A DNA stretch of 64,000 nt from Verrucomicrobiia bacterium (GTDB lineage Bacteria; Verrucomicrobiota; Verrucomicrobiia; Limisphaerales; JADLHS01). Below, piece by piece: positions 25,510 through 33,075 of this stretch (positions within the stretch are counted from its first letter, which is position 1; every line of letters starts with the position of its first letter). The stretch is from NCBI GenBank assembly GCA_026125285.1, contig JAHCLO010000026.1:1-64000 (forward strand). The letters run 5' to 3'. Both the position numbers and the translations under genes were made by a program. Under the pieces are notes generated by a model that did no database searches, was not told the origin of the DNA, and saw nothing but the letters and a program-made list of their open reading frames with translations.

Positions 25510-27188
25510 TGAACACCTACCGGATGCGCACCGGGCTGGCGTTGCAGCAGCCCACAGGCACGTGGACCAACGGCTTTTGGTACGACCTGCCCCGTGAGAT
25601 AGCATTGTCAGCCGCCGTGTCGCGTCTGCTGCATTCTCGTCGTTTGGCTTTGAAGCGTAAGGCCTCAGAAGATTATCTCACGGGGCGAGCCAAGCGCCTG
25701 ACCAATGTCACGTCCCCTGCCGGCACGTTCAGCTACCTCTTTTCCGGAGTCACGCATCACGCCTCACGCCTCACCCTCCCCAACACCAGCTACATCACGA
25801 ACACCTACGACACCGTGGCGCGGCTCACGGGCACCTGGCTCAAGCACAGCACCAACAGCACAATCAATTCGCACCAGTACACCTACAACAGCGGCCATCA
25901 GCGCACGCAGCAGTCCTTCAGCGCCGGGAGCACCTACGATTACACTTACGACGCCATCGGCCAGTTGAAGATCGCCGACAGCGCCACCGCCAGTGAGGAT
26001 CGCGGCTACACCTACGACGCGGCGTGGAACTTGAATTACCGCACGAACAACACCACCACACAGACCTTTGGCGTGGACGGGAAGAACCAGTTGACCAGCG
26101 AGCCGGGGATGACCGATGCCTACGACGCCAACGGCAACCTCACCAATCGCAACGACGGCAGTTACTATTACGGCTACAGCTACACCTACGACGACGAGAA
26201 CCGGTTGAGCAGCGCGTCGTATCGCAGCCAGTCCGGGCAGGAGGCGAATTGGTGGCGGACGGTGTTCACCTACGACGGGCTGGGCCGTCTGCGGCAGCGC
26301 CAGGAACAGACGTGGCAATATGGCGGGTGGTATCCGGGCACGACTACCACCTACCATTACGATGGGATGCGGGTGATCCAAGAGCGGAGCTACTGGCCCA
26401 CCGTCAGCTACACGCGGGGCAGCGATTTGAGCGGCACGCTGGAGGGCGCGGGTGGGATTGGCGGCTTGCTCGCACGCTCACACGGTCACGCCGGAAGCAA
26501 TGGCAACTGGTATGCCCACAACTATTATCACGCGGATGGGAATGGGAACGTGGCGTATCTGGTGAACAGCAGCCAGACGCTGGCGGCGAGTTTCCGGTAT
26601 GATCCGTATGGGAACTTGATCAGCCAGAGCGGCGGGTTGGCCAGTGCGAACGTGTATCGCTTCTCGAGCAAGGAATTTCACGCCGCCAGCGGGCTGTACT
26701 ACTACGGCTACCGCTGGTATGCGCCCAATCTGCAACGGTGGCCAAATCGGGATCCGTTGGACGAGGCGGGATTTGAACTGATGCGGCGCAAGCCATCGCA
26801 AGTATTCGGCGACGGTTCGAACAGCTATCTTTTCGTCAAGAACAATCCTATAAGCCGCCGGGATCCATTCGGACTCGTGTCTGAGGAAGACTGTCATAAA
26901 CAGCTCACGAAAGACATGGTCGCCGTGTCAAGAGAAGGTGCAAAGTGTCGAGCAAACGCAGTTCTTGGCGGACTGATCGGTGCTTTTGGCACCGTTATTG
27001 GAGGAGGCGTTGGTTTCATCATTTCGGGACCGCCGGGAGCTATAATAGGAGGTGGCGGTGTCGCCGGTGTTGCAATAATCTCAGACTATTGGTGTTACAG
27101 GCGTTGCATGGACAAAGTTCATCAAATGTCGGCGGACGCTAAACAAAGGTATGCGGACTGCATCAGCGAAGTGGAGGCCAACAGATGA
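25419..27188 (+). CDS. RHS core protein with glycine-zipper C-terminal domain (candidate effector)
   Basis: 589 residues: a leader translated from the 95-bp element, YD repeats (YDAIGQLKIADSATASEDRG, YDANGNLTNRNDG, YDDENRLSSAS), and the RHS core ending (FSSKEFHAASGLYYYGYRWY, then NRDPLDE and RRDPFGL). After this boundary lies a variable ~100-aa C-terminal domain that is cysteine-bearing (EEDCHKQ, YWCYRRCMDK) with a long Gly/Ile/Val stretch (GGLIGAFGTVIGGGVGFII), suggesting a membrane-inserting domain. A 96-bp inverted-repeat element (25590-25685) is read through in frame. Its stop overlaps the start of a four-helix membrane protein (ATGA, 27185), the layout of an RHS toxin and its immunity protein. 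Function is inferred, and the missing N-terminus makes secretion doubtful. Confidence 0.75.
   Translation: MRYSQQDNAQASIRGNALPGVAPFHPLSHGVNTYRMRTGLALQQPTGTWTNGFWYDLPREIALSAAVSRLLHSRRLALKRKASEDYLTGRAKRLTNVTSPAGTFSYLFSGVTHHASRLTLPNTSYITNTYDTVARLTGTWLKHSTNSTINSHQYTYNSGHQRTQQSFSAGSTYDYTYDAIGQLKIADSATASEDRGYTYDAAWNLNYRTNNTTTQTFGVDGKNQLTSEPGMTDAYDANGNLTNRNDGSYYYGYSYTYDDENRLSSASYRSQSGQEANWWRTVFTYDGLGRLRQRQEQTWQYGGWYPGTTTTYHYDGMRVIQERSYWPTVSYTRGSDLSGTLEGAGGIGGLLARSHGHAGSNGNWYAHNYYHADGNGNVAYLVNSSQTLAASFRYDPYGNLISQSGGLASANVYRFSSKEFHAASGLYYYGYRWYAPNLQRWPNRDPLDEAGFELMRRKPSQVFGDGSNSYLFVKNNPISRRDPFGLVSEEDCHKQLTKDMVAVSREGAKCRANAVLGGLIGAFGTVIGGGVGFIISGPPGAIIGGGGVAGVAIISDYWCYRRCMDKVHQMSADAKQRYADCISEVEANR
25590..25685. 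mobile_element. 96-bp element with 12-bp perfect terminal inverted repeats (copy 2, different core)
   Basis: Begins CCCCGTGAGATA and ends TATCTCACGGGG, an exact inverted repeat. Its core (GCATTGTCAGCCGCCGTGTC onward) is unrelated to that of copies 1 and 3, yet the length is within one base. Being 96 bp it keeps the RHS frame open, adding about 32 residues (LPREIALSAAVSRLLHSRR) between the YDxA and RLTNV blocks of the repeat. Confidence 0.7.
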
Positions 27189-27625
27189 TTGTCTTTATCG
27201 GAATAAGCTATTCTGTGGCATTGGTTGTTGCAGTAGTAGGATGGAACCGGTGGAGGGAACTCTGCACTTCGGTTATCACTTCGAATCGAGTGAAGTTGTT
27301 CCTGAACACCTTGTACATCCTTCTTGCATTTAGTCTGATCGGGTGTGGTTTGTATTCGGTGGCCTTCCGAGATTACGATTTGACTGAAGGGGTGGAGGCA
27401 TGGTTTGTCCTGATAGCTTCATCGGTGTTGATGGTGCAAACGGCGATATTTGCTGTCGTCATTGCGCCAGTCGCTCAAAAACGCTGGGGACATGCGCGTG
27501 GGTTTTGGAGCACAGTAGTAATGGCAGAGCTTTGCCTTCTTATGCCGGTGGTAGTTGTCTTGGCGTTCAACTTTTGGTTCTTCACTCGCACAGGAGCTTT
27601 GATCAACAACACGTTGGGCCACTAG
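27185..27625 (+). CDS. Four-helix membrane protein, candidate RHS immunity protein
   Basis: A 146-aa protein with four predicted membrane segments (about 2-20, 38-57, 72-97, 108-131) and no recognised family. Its ATG overlaps the RHS stop by four bases, the classic position of an immunity gene behind an RHS C-terminal toxin. A membrane-embedded partner would suit an effector domain that is itself glycine-zipper-like and membrane-seeking. Base composition is visibly richer in A/T than the surrounding genes, consistent with recent acquisition of the C-terminal cassette. Immunity is inference from position. Confidence 0.6.
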   Translation: MIVFIGISYSVALVVAVVGWNRWRELCTSVITSNRVKLFLNTLYILLAFSLIGCGLYSVAFRDYDLTEGVEAWFVLIASSVLMVQTAIFAVVIAPVAQKRWGHARGFWSTVVMAELCLLMPVVVVLAFNFWFFTRTGALINNTLGH

Positions 27626-27639
27626 TTGTTACGGATTTA

Positions 27640-27822
27640 ATTCCCATCGTACTTCGTCCCGAACTGTGATCGTAGCGGTTTGAGGATTTGTCCCGGACTG
27701 GCATCGTATTTTGGTGCCAAATTACCGCGCTCTGGTCATAGCGTTATGATGGGGCCGGTTGACTTTTGATTTTCACGGTGCGGCCCGGATTTTCCCAGAC
27801 TGGTGTCGTAGCGTTACGACGC
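27640..27822. repeat. Imperfect direct repeats, candidate transposon end
   Basis: Several imperfect copies of a motif close to CCCRGACTGGNNTCGTAGCG: CCCGAACTGTGATCGTAGCG at 27658, CCCGGACTGGCATCGTATTT at 27692, a weaker copy around 27728-27748 (CTCTGGTCATAGCGTTATGA) and CCCAGACTGGTGTCGTAGCG at 27794. The starts are roughly 34 bases apart. The last two end in near-palindromes (TCATAGCGTTATGA, GTCGTAGCGTTACGAC). They lie just beyond the 3' end of the transposition-ATPase remnant, where an element end with multiple transposase sites would be. Confidence 0.45.
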
Positions 27823-27833
27823 CAGCGGACGGG

Positions 27834-28691
27834 TTAGGTTCCAGTGATCTGGCGCATGGCGTCGTGGAAGGACAGCCCCAGCACTTGGACATGGAAGTCA
27901 ATGGCATTACCGGCGAGGTTACGTTCCGGCCAGCGCCAGTAGCTGTCTTTGACGATGAGACCGGGATAGGCGGGCAAAATAAAATTGCCCGCCTCGCGTT
28001 GAATCAGTTGCCGGCCGCGCTTTTGCAGCAACGGCTTGCCCAGTGGAGCTGAGCGCGCGGCGCGGATTCGCTCGCGCGACCAGCGCGAACCTTTAAGCGA
28101 GGGGCTGGTCACAGTCTTTCTCCAGTGGGGTTGGATGAGGACGCGGTTGACCTGTTTGAGGTCCACGACGCGGGTCTGGTGTACCTGACTTCGTGGGGAA
28201 CTCAGGCAGAGGTTGCGGGTGCGGCGCAGGAGCCCTTCACCGGAGCGGACGATGAGCGCCAGTGCTTCTGGTGTGAAGGTGTTGTGGCCCAGGCCGGCGC
28301 GATCCAGTTGATCGAGGATGAACTGTTCGACGGTATCGGGCGCCAGTCGTGAGAGCAGCGCCGAGTAGGTGACGCGGGAGCGGATTTCCTCGTTGATGGA
28401 GAGGGACAGGGATTGCAGCAGGGGCGGCTGGCCGATGAGGATCAAGTTGTGGGAGCGGGGAAAGTCTTCGCACAAGAGCCGGAGTTTGCGCAGGCAGTCG
28501 GCGGGCATGAGGTGGGCGTCGTCAATGATGGGGGCGAGCATCTTGCCGGCGCGGTGGACGCTGAAGGCTTGTTGGACCAGCAGCCGTTCACAGTGATGGT
28601 CGTGAAGGGGTCGGTCAATAGTGAAGGGGTCGGTCAATAGTATCGTGCTGTTTTGGCTGACGTCCAACATGGTGGACGCCGCCGGCACCAC
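27834..28691 (-). pseudogene. Remnant of ExeA/TniB-type transposition ATPase joined to a CHC2-like tail
   Basis: The middle of the frame is a clear C-terminal half of an ExeA-like AAA ATPase used by transposons (APIIDDAHLMPADCLRKLRL as Walker B, ILIGQPPLLQSLSLSINEEI, RSRVTYSALLSRL, LDRAGLGHNTFTPEALALIV). The P-loop half is absent; the first ~30 codons are antisense RHS sequence and a 19-bp tandem repeat. The last ~50 residues (PAYPGLIVKDSYWRWPERNL...AIDFHVQVLGLSFHDAM) resemble a CHC2 zinc-finger primase tail without its cysteines, suggesting two genes fused by deletion. It is a decayed transposon inserted in the RHS array and not expected to function. Confidence 0.7.
28602..28639. repeat. 19-bp tandem duplication
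   Basis: GTGAAGGGGTCGGTCAATA occurs twice in immediate succession (28602-28620 and 28621-28639) at the junction between the ATPase remnant and the RHS fragment. It probably marks the broken end of the transposon or a slippage event. Confidence 0.8.
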
Positions 28692-28913
28692 GAAGTATGC
28701 TTACACCGCTGGCGGGCAGCTCTGGACCGAAGACGGCCCGTGGAGCAATGACACCGTGACGAACAGCTTTACCCCATGAGATATTCCCCGCAGGACAACG
28801 CTCAAGCCAGCATCAGAGGCAATGTCTTGCCAGGCGTTGCTCCTTTCCATCCGTTATCTCACGGGGTGAACACATACCGGATGCGGACGGGGCTGGCGTT
28901 GCAGCAGCCCTGA
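28650..28913 (+). pseudogene. RHS fragment 2
   Basis: A short piece of YD repeat nearly identical in protein to RHS piece 1 (NMVDAAGTTKYAYTAGGQLW, then GPWSNDTVTNSF), without the 30-bp palindrome. At 28772 the same 95-bp element is inserted, again giving a TGA and overlapping ATG; the restarted frame (28776-28913) runs 45 codons through NTYRMRTGLALQQP and stops. There is no core and no C-terminal domain. Confidence 0.75.
28772..28866. mobile_element. 95-bp element with 12-bp terminal inverted repeats (copy 3)
   Basis: Begins CCCCATGAGATA and ends TATCTCACGGGG. It differs from copy 1 at only a few positions (for example TTCCCCGCAGG against TTCCCAACAGG). It occupies the same site between the NDTVTNSF and NTYRMRTG blocks of the RHS repeat, so it either duplicated with the RHS sequence or targets that site. 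Confidence 0.7.
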
Positions 28914-29711
28914 TTTCTTCGCGCCGAACGATCAATGGCTGGCGACCGGCAAAGCCAGCTAGGGATGACCAGGCGCAGTTGCTTGCTATTCCCTCTCCTC
29001 GGGGGAGAGGGTCAGGGTGAGAATTCTCCCAACCAAGGTTCGCGCTTTGAACCCCTGAACCGTAGCCGCCGACGTGAGAAGGCGGACAGTATTGCGAATC
29101 AGGCAAGTCCGCCTCCTTACGTCGGCGGCTACCAACCGCAAGTTTACGGGAAGCTTCCACGATTTCGGAATCGCGCATTGGGGCCATGAACCAGCGACCC
29201 CGCTGGGAGCGCCGGACTGCGACCGGCATTGCGCGTTGCCAGCGCACAAAGCCGGCTGCAAGCCGGCGCTCCGATTCATTGAAAGGGCGAGCAGCACTCA
29301 AACTTGATGGCTGGCCGAATCCGGTAGCGTCACCAGCAGGTCCGGATGAAAACTGTGAACAACCTCCAACACTTTGGGTGACGACGCGCGGCGTCTCTGG
29401 AATGTTTGACCCAGCGGCCTTGCCACCTCGGCGCCTCCAAGGTGTTGAAATTGCCATGCAAGTTACGCGGTTTCCGGTCACGGCGGCAGTTGATACCACT
29501 GTCGCGTTTTGCACAACGGAAAATCACGGAAAATCATGCCGCCACAAGCTTTACCAAAAGCCCTGCCGCGGGCGTCAAACGCATGGTTGACATTCGGCAG
29601 GCAGCGCAGGATAAAAGGTCAGTTCAATTGTGACGCCGTAACTCCGTTGGGAATTGACGACGGTCTGTCGTAATCGGGTTCAGCCAGACGATGGCGGAAT
29701 AAAATCGGCCG
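28914..29711. repeat. Gene-free block upstream of RHS piece 3, containing diverged repeat copy A'
   Basis: About 800 bases without a credible gene. 29018-29545 is a diverged copy of 24545-25085. It includes the paired 25-bp palindrome (29062-29086 and 29108-29132) and a 17-bp palindrome GCCGGCTGCAAGCCGGC at 29251-29267 that recurs at 47624. After 29545 the sequence is unique up to the RHS core at 29712. Confidence 0.6.
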
Positions 29712-30659
29712 ATGAAATCAATAGCCAGCCATACTGAAAAGACGCCCACGGTGGGCTATACGCGGGGGAATGATCTCTCCGGCTCGCTCGAAGGGGCGGG
29801 TGGAATTGGCGGCTTGCTGGCACGGTCGCATGGGTATTCGAACGGCAGTTGGAGCACGCACAACTTTTATCACGCCGATGGCGGTGGGAACGTGACGTAT
29901 CTGGTGAACAGCAGCCAGACGCTGGCGGCGAGCTACAAGTACGATGCGTATGGGAATTTGGCCACCAGTCCAAGTGGGAGTTTGGCAAGAGCGAACGTGT
30001 ATCGCTTTTCGAGCAAGGAATTTCATGCCGCCAGCGGGCTGTACTACTACGGCTACCGCTGGTACGCGCCCAGCCTGCAGCGGTGGCTCAATCGGGATCC
30101 TCTGAATGATCGCGGCTTCAAGGTGTTAAGGAGGACGTATGGTTTCGTCGACAACCAGAATCTTTACGCCTTCACGCGTAATGCCACGGTCGGAAAGGTT
30201 GATCCCAACGGCTTGAAGATCTGGGTTTGCACGGTTCGCACATCCGGGTTCCCGCTCTACGGCGCGGGCAGGCATGCATATTTTTGGGACGACAGGCCCG
30301 GGATTTCGGATAAAGACCGTGAATGTGGTAAGGAAGGATCGTCGGGTTATGGCGGAAACAGTTCAGGCAACATCGGTCCCGGCACTGGGGAGACCGCGAA
30401 CCCATGGAAGGGAACGGGGACAAAGGGAGCGACGGAGTGTTACCAAGTGCATGACAGCAGCGAGAAGGAGAAGGCGGTGATGGACTGCTGCCGCACGAAG
30501 GCCACCAAAGGGACGTTCGTTCCGTACGCAAACGATTGCCACAATTCGGTTGATGATTGCCTGAAGGAGACCGGGTTAAGTTCGCCCCCTCATTCGCGCG
30601 GTGATCCCATTTATAACCACGTCAAGGATATCGAAATCGAACTTGATTCGTTCCGATGA
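29712..30659 (+). CDS. Orphan RHS core with cysteine/histidine C-terminal domain (candidate effector)
   Basis: 315 residues. Residues 1-135 are only the last part of an RHS protein (YTRGNDLSGSLEGAGG, FSSKEFHAASGLYYYGYRWY, NRDPLND, then VDPNGLK). The ~150-aa C-terminal domain is unrelated to that of the first RHS gene. It contains GAGRHAYFWDD, a glycine-rich loop and PYANDCHNSVDDCLKETG. A conserved-looking His early and an NDCHN cysteine late recall papain-like/NlpC-P60-type folds in which His and Cys form the site, but this is inference. The N-terminal RHS part is missing, so this is an orphan tip rather than a full secreted protein. A lipoprotein gene overlaps its stop (ATGA at 30656). Confidence 0.72.
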   Translation: MKSIASHTEKTPTVGYTRGNDLSGSLEGAGGIGGLLARSHGYSNGSWSTHNFYHADGGGNVTYLVNSSQTLAASYKYDAYGNLATSPSGSLARANVYRFSSKEFHAASGLYYYGYRWYAPSLQRWLNRDPLNDRGFKVLRRTYGFVDNQNLYAFTRNATVGKVDPNGLKIWVCTVRTSGFPLYGAGRHAYFWDDRPGISDKDRECGKEGSSGYGGNSSGNIGPGTGETANPWKGTGTKGATECYQVHDSSEKEKAVMDCCRTKATKGTFVPYANDCHNSVDDCLKETGLSSPPHSRGDPIYNHVKDIEIELDSFR

Positions 30660-31093
30660 AAAAGCATCTGCGAACCGATCGAGTGCTCGGAGGACTGTGT
30701 GCGGCCGCGTTGCTGATGGCATCAATTGGTTGTAGTCGAACAGTGACAGGCGGCTTCTGTGACGCACCGGACAACAAACACCGCATGTACGGCAGGGTTT
30801 ACGGCGCGCTGGGTCATGCGTTTGTTGACGAGACAGCGAAGACCGTTCGCATAAGCATTGTTGAAACCGATGGGAACGAGCGCCTCTTGTTCAGGAAGGA
30901 ATATCGCGTCCGAGGTTCTGACATCGGGTGGGAAGCAATCTGGAATGGGAATCATGAGTTGACGGTAGTGATTTACGATTATGGGGCGGGCGTTCAATTC
31001 CACGGGTTCAAAGAGAGTGAACCGCCGAGGCGCAACATCCGTTCACTTAAGTACCGGTTCAACCCATCCAGCGCGAACTTTACAGAACAATGA
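30656..31093 (+). CDS. Lipoprotein, candidate RHS immunity protein
   Basis: A 145-aa protein with a lipoprotein signal peptide: basic start MKKHLRTDRV, hydrophobic GGLCAAALLMA, lipobox ASIGC with Cys26. The mature part is about 120 aa with a strand-rich pattern (KTVRISIVETDG, ELTVVIYDYGAGVQFHGF) and no known family. The ATGA overlap with the RHS tip marks it as the probable cognate immunity protein. Periplasmic anchoring would fit a toxin acting in the envelope. Confidence 0.6.
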   Translation: MKKHLRTDRVLGGLCAAALLMASIGCSRTVTGGFCDAPDNKHRMYGRVYGALGHAFVDETAKTVRISIVETDGNERLLFRKEYRVRGSDIGWEAIWNGNHELTVVIYDYGAGVQFHGFKESEPPRRNIRSLKYRFNPSSANFTEQ

Positions 31094-31159
31094 CCTTGCT
31101 GACCGATGTCCCCCCCTACGACGCAGCCCGGCGGCTAATCCTGTAGGGTGCGCCCAATG

Positions 31160-31320
31160 CGGGTCGGGGCTGACTGGGTCAACATGGTGGACGCCGCCGA
31201 CACGACCCAATATGCTTACACCGCTGGCGGGCAGTTGTGGACCGAAGACCAGCCTTCACCAAGGCTACGGCACGGCAGGCGGCCCGTGGGCCGACGACAC
31301 CTTGACAAACAGCGCAGCAG
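31160..31320 (+). pseudogene. RHS fragment 4
   Basis: A further piece of the same YD-repeat block (VNMVDAADTTQYAYTAGGQL, WTED), followed by a 31-bp palindrome at 31250-31280 that breaks the frame and a degraded GPW..D.TLTNS-like tail. It ends against the stop codon of the BatA-like gene on the other strand (31321), so the island's right edge lies here. Confidence 0.7.
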
Positions 31321-33075
31321 TTATCGTCCGCCTCTGCCGACCGCGATCAAACCCAGGTGCGCCGCCATTACCGCCAGCGCCAGCAGGCCGATCATCCAAA
31401 CCACGGATCGTTCCTCGAAACGCTGTTCCGCATCCTCGCGCCATTCCCCCCAGTGGCCGGTGATACCGTCGGACAGATCGGATTCCTCGGCGGCAAGCGG
31501 ATTGACGGCGAAGGTATTGGCCAATTGCCCCATTGCTATTGTGTAGATGCCCGGTAGCGGCGTTTCCAGCGCCAGACGGTCGCTGGTTTGCGGGAACGCT
31601 TGCACGGTGCCATCGGGCCAGGTGACCGTTACCGGTTCGCCCGTGGTTTTCAACAGGACTTCTGCGCCGAGCCGGGCGTGGTTCTCCAACAGGCCGGGTG
31701 TTTCCGCCGCGCGCCATTGCAGCAGGTTGTAGAACAACACCGGCCAGTCTGGTGTGTTGGGTACGGTGGAAAGTTCCGGGTTGAGGTTCAATGTCAGATG
31801 CCGGCGGCTCAGGGCATCCTCGCGCACGGATAGCAAAGGCACATTACCCGCCAGAATCAGCGGGACGCTTCCGGGCGCATTGGTCAGGTCGCTGGCGGCC
31901 CATACGGCGCCGGGCAGCGCGATGCCTTGCGCCAGCGGATGGGCGGTATCAATGACGAACGGACCGGTGTAAGCCGTCGCGTCGGTGGGCGCGAGCCAGC
32001 GCAGGCTCCACGCATTGCTGCCGGCGGGGGTGCTGTCCGATTGATGAATCACCAGTTCCGGACTTTCGGAAATCGCCGCGCGCAAGCCGGTGGCGTCGAG
32101 TGTGCGCGCGACCAATCGGTTCAAGGTCTCATTGGTCAGGGACAATTGGACGCGGACGCGTTTGCGGATGGGAGGAAGCAGTTGAACGACATTGTCCTCG
32201 CTGAGCGCATCCGGGTCGAGCCGCGCCTCCAGCACCGGGACACTGGCGGGCAGGCTGAAGACGAGGCGTTGTCGCTCACGCGGACCCAGCGAAAGCGCCG
32301 TCCGTTGAACCGTGTTGGATCCGGCGAGGACGAGCAGTTGGCTGGATCGGGGCGTGCTGGAAAGGTTGGCGATTTCCAGGAGGCAACGATCCTCCTCGCC
32401 GTGGGCGGTGCGGGAGGCGTTGACGATGGCGAAGTTTGGCAGCGGCGCGCCAAAGGATTGCCAGCGCAAGCGGTCGCCTTCCAGTTTTTCGTCCGGGGGT
32501 GCGTGATCCGTGAGGATGAGCAGATTGGCCTGTTGCTTGCCCATGTCGGACGCGAGCGTGATAGCTTCATCCAGTGCAGCCACCGGCGACCAGCAGGTCC
32601 ATTGGGCGAGCAATGCATTCACCTCCGACCAGGTGTGAACGGGCGCCCCCAGCAGACGGGAACGATTGCCGGCGAGGATCAGGCGCGTGGAGGGAGGCGG
32701 TTGGCGACGGTACATTTTTTCCAGGACCTCCCGCGCCCGCGCCTGGGCGGAGGTGTTTTCCCGGATCGCACGCATGGAGAACGAATCGTCCAACACCACG
32801 ATGAGCGGGCGTTTGGATTGCGGGAGCTTCCAGTGCGGGCCGGTCGCCGCCGTGACCAGCAGCAGCAGGGCGAGCAGTTCGAGGAAGAACAGCAGCGGCA
32901 GTTGCAGGCGATGCACTTTGGCGCCGCCTTCCTTGGATTGAACCTGAAAGCGCCACAAGACGAGGCTGGAAACCTGCCGGCGACGGAAACGATTGCGAAG
33001 AATGTAAATGGCGGCCAGCGCCGGGAGCGAAGCCAGCGCGAGCAGCGCCAGGGGATAAGCCAGAAGCGGGATCAT
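31321..33075 (-). CDS. BatA-like membrane protein with VWA domain
   Basis: A 584-aa protein with an N-terminal BatA-type double membrane region (about 4-25 and 58-80, LPLLFFLELLALLLLVTAAT), a degenerate VWA domain starting PLIVVLDDSFSMRA (MIDAS DxSxS present), a beta-rich middle and a C-terminal membrane helix (about 560-580). Its start overlaps the DUF58 gene stop (33072-33075). In related operons the large double-VWA gene follows directly; here the RHS island intervenes. Probably part of a MoxR-linked envelope/assembly system. Confidence 0.88.
   Translation of the reverse strand: MIPLLAYPLALLALASLPALAAIYILRNRFRRRQVSSLVLWRFQVQSKEGGAKVHRLQLPLLFFLELLALLLLVTAATGPHWKLPQSKRPLIVVLDDSFSMRAIRENTSAQARAREVLEKMYRRQPPPSTRLILAGNRSRLLGAPVHTWSEVNALLAQWTCWSPVAALDEAITLASDMGKQQANLLILTDHAPPDEKLEGDRLRWQSFGAPLPNFAIVNASRTAHGEEDRCLLEIANLSSTPRSSQLLVLAGSNTVQRTALSLGPRERQRLVFSLPASVPVLEARLDPDALSEDNVVQLLPPIRKRVRVQLSLTNETLNRLVARTLDATGLRAAISESPELVIHQSDSTPAGSNAWSLRWLAPTDATAYTGPFVIDTAHPLAQGIALPGAVWAASDLTNAPGSVPLILAGNVPLLSVREDALSRRHLTLNLNPELSTVPNTPDWPVLFYNLLQWRAAETPGLLENHARLGAEVLLKTTGEPVTVTWPDGTVQAFPQTSDRLALETPLPGIYTIAMGQLANTFAVNPLAAEESDLSDGITGHWGEWREDAEQRFEERSVVWMIGLLALAVMAAHLGLIAVGRGGR

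Noticed and set aside
27690..27830. Attachment site or integron attC at the GTCGTAGCGTTACGAC palindrome
   Set aside because: No integrase nearby; the palindrome is better explained as part of the transposon-end repeat series.
24174..31320. CRISPR array in the repeat-rich island
   Set aside because: Repeats are inverted, dispersed or in pairs; no regular repeat-spacer series and no cas gene.
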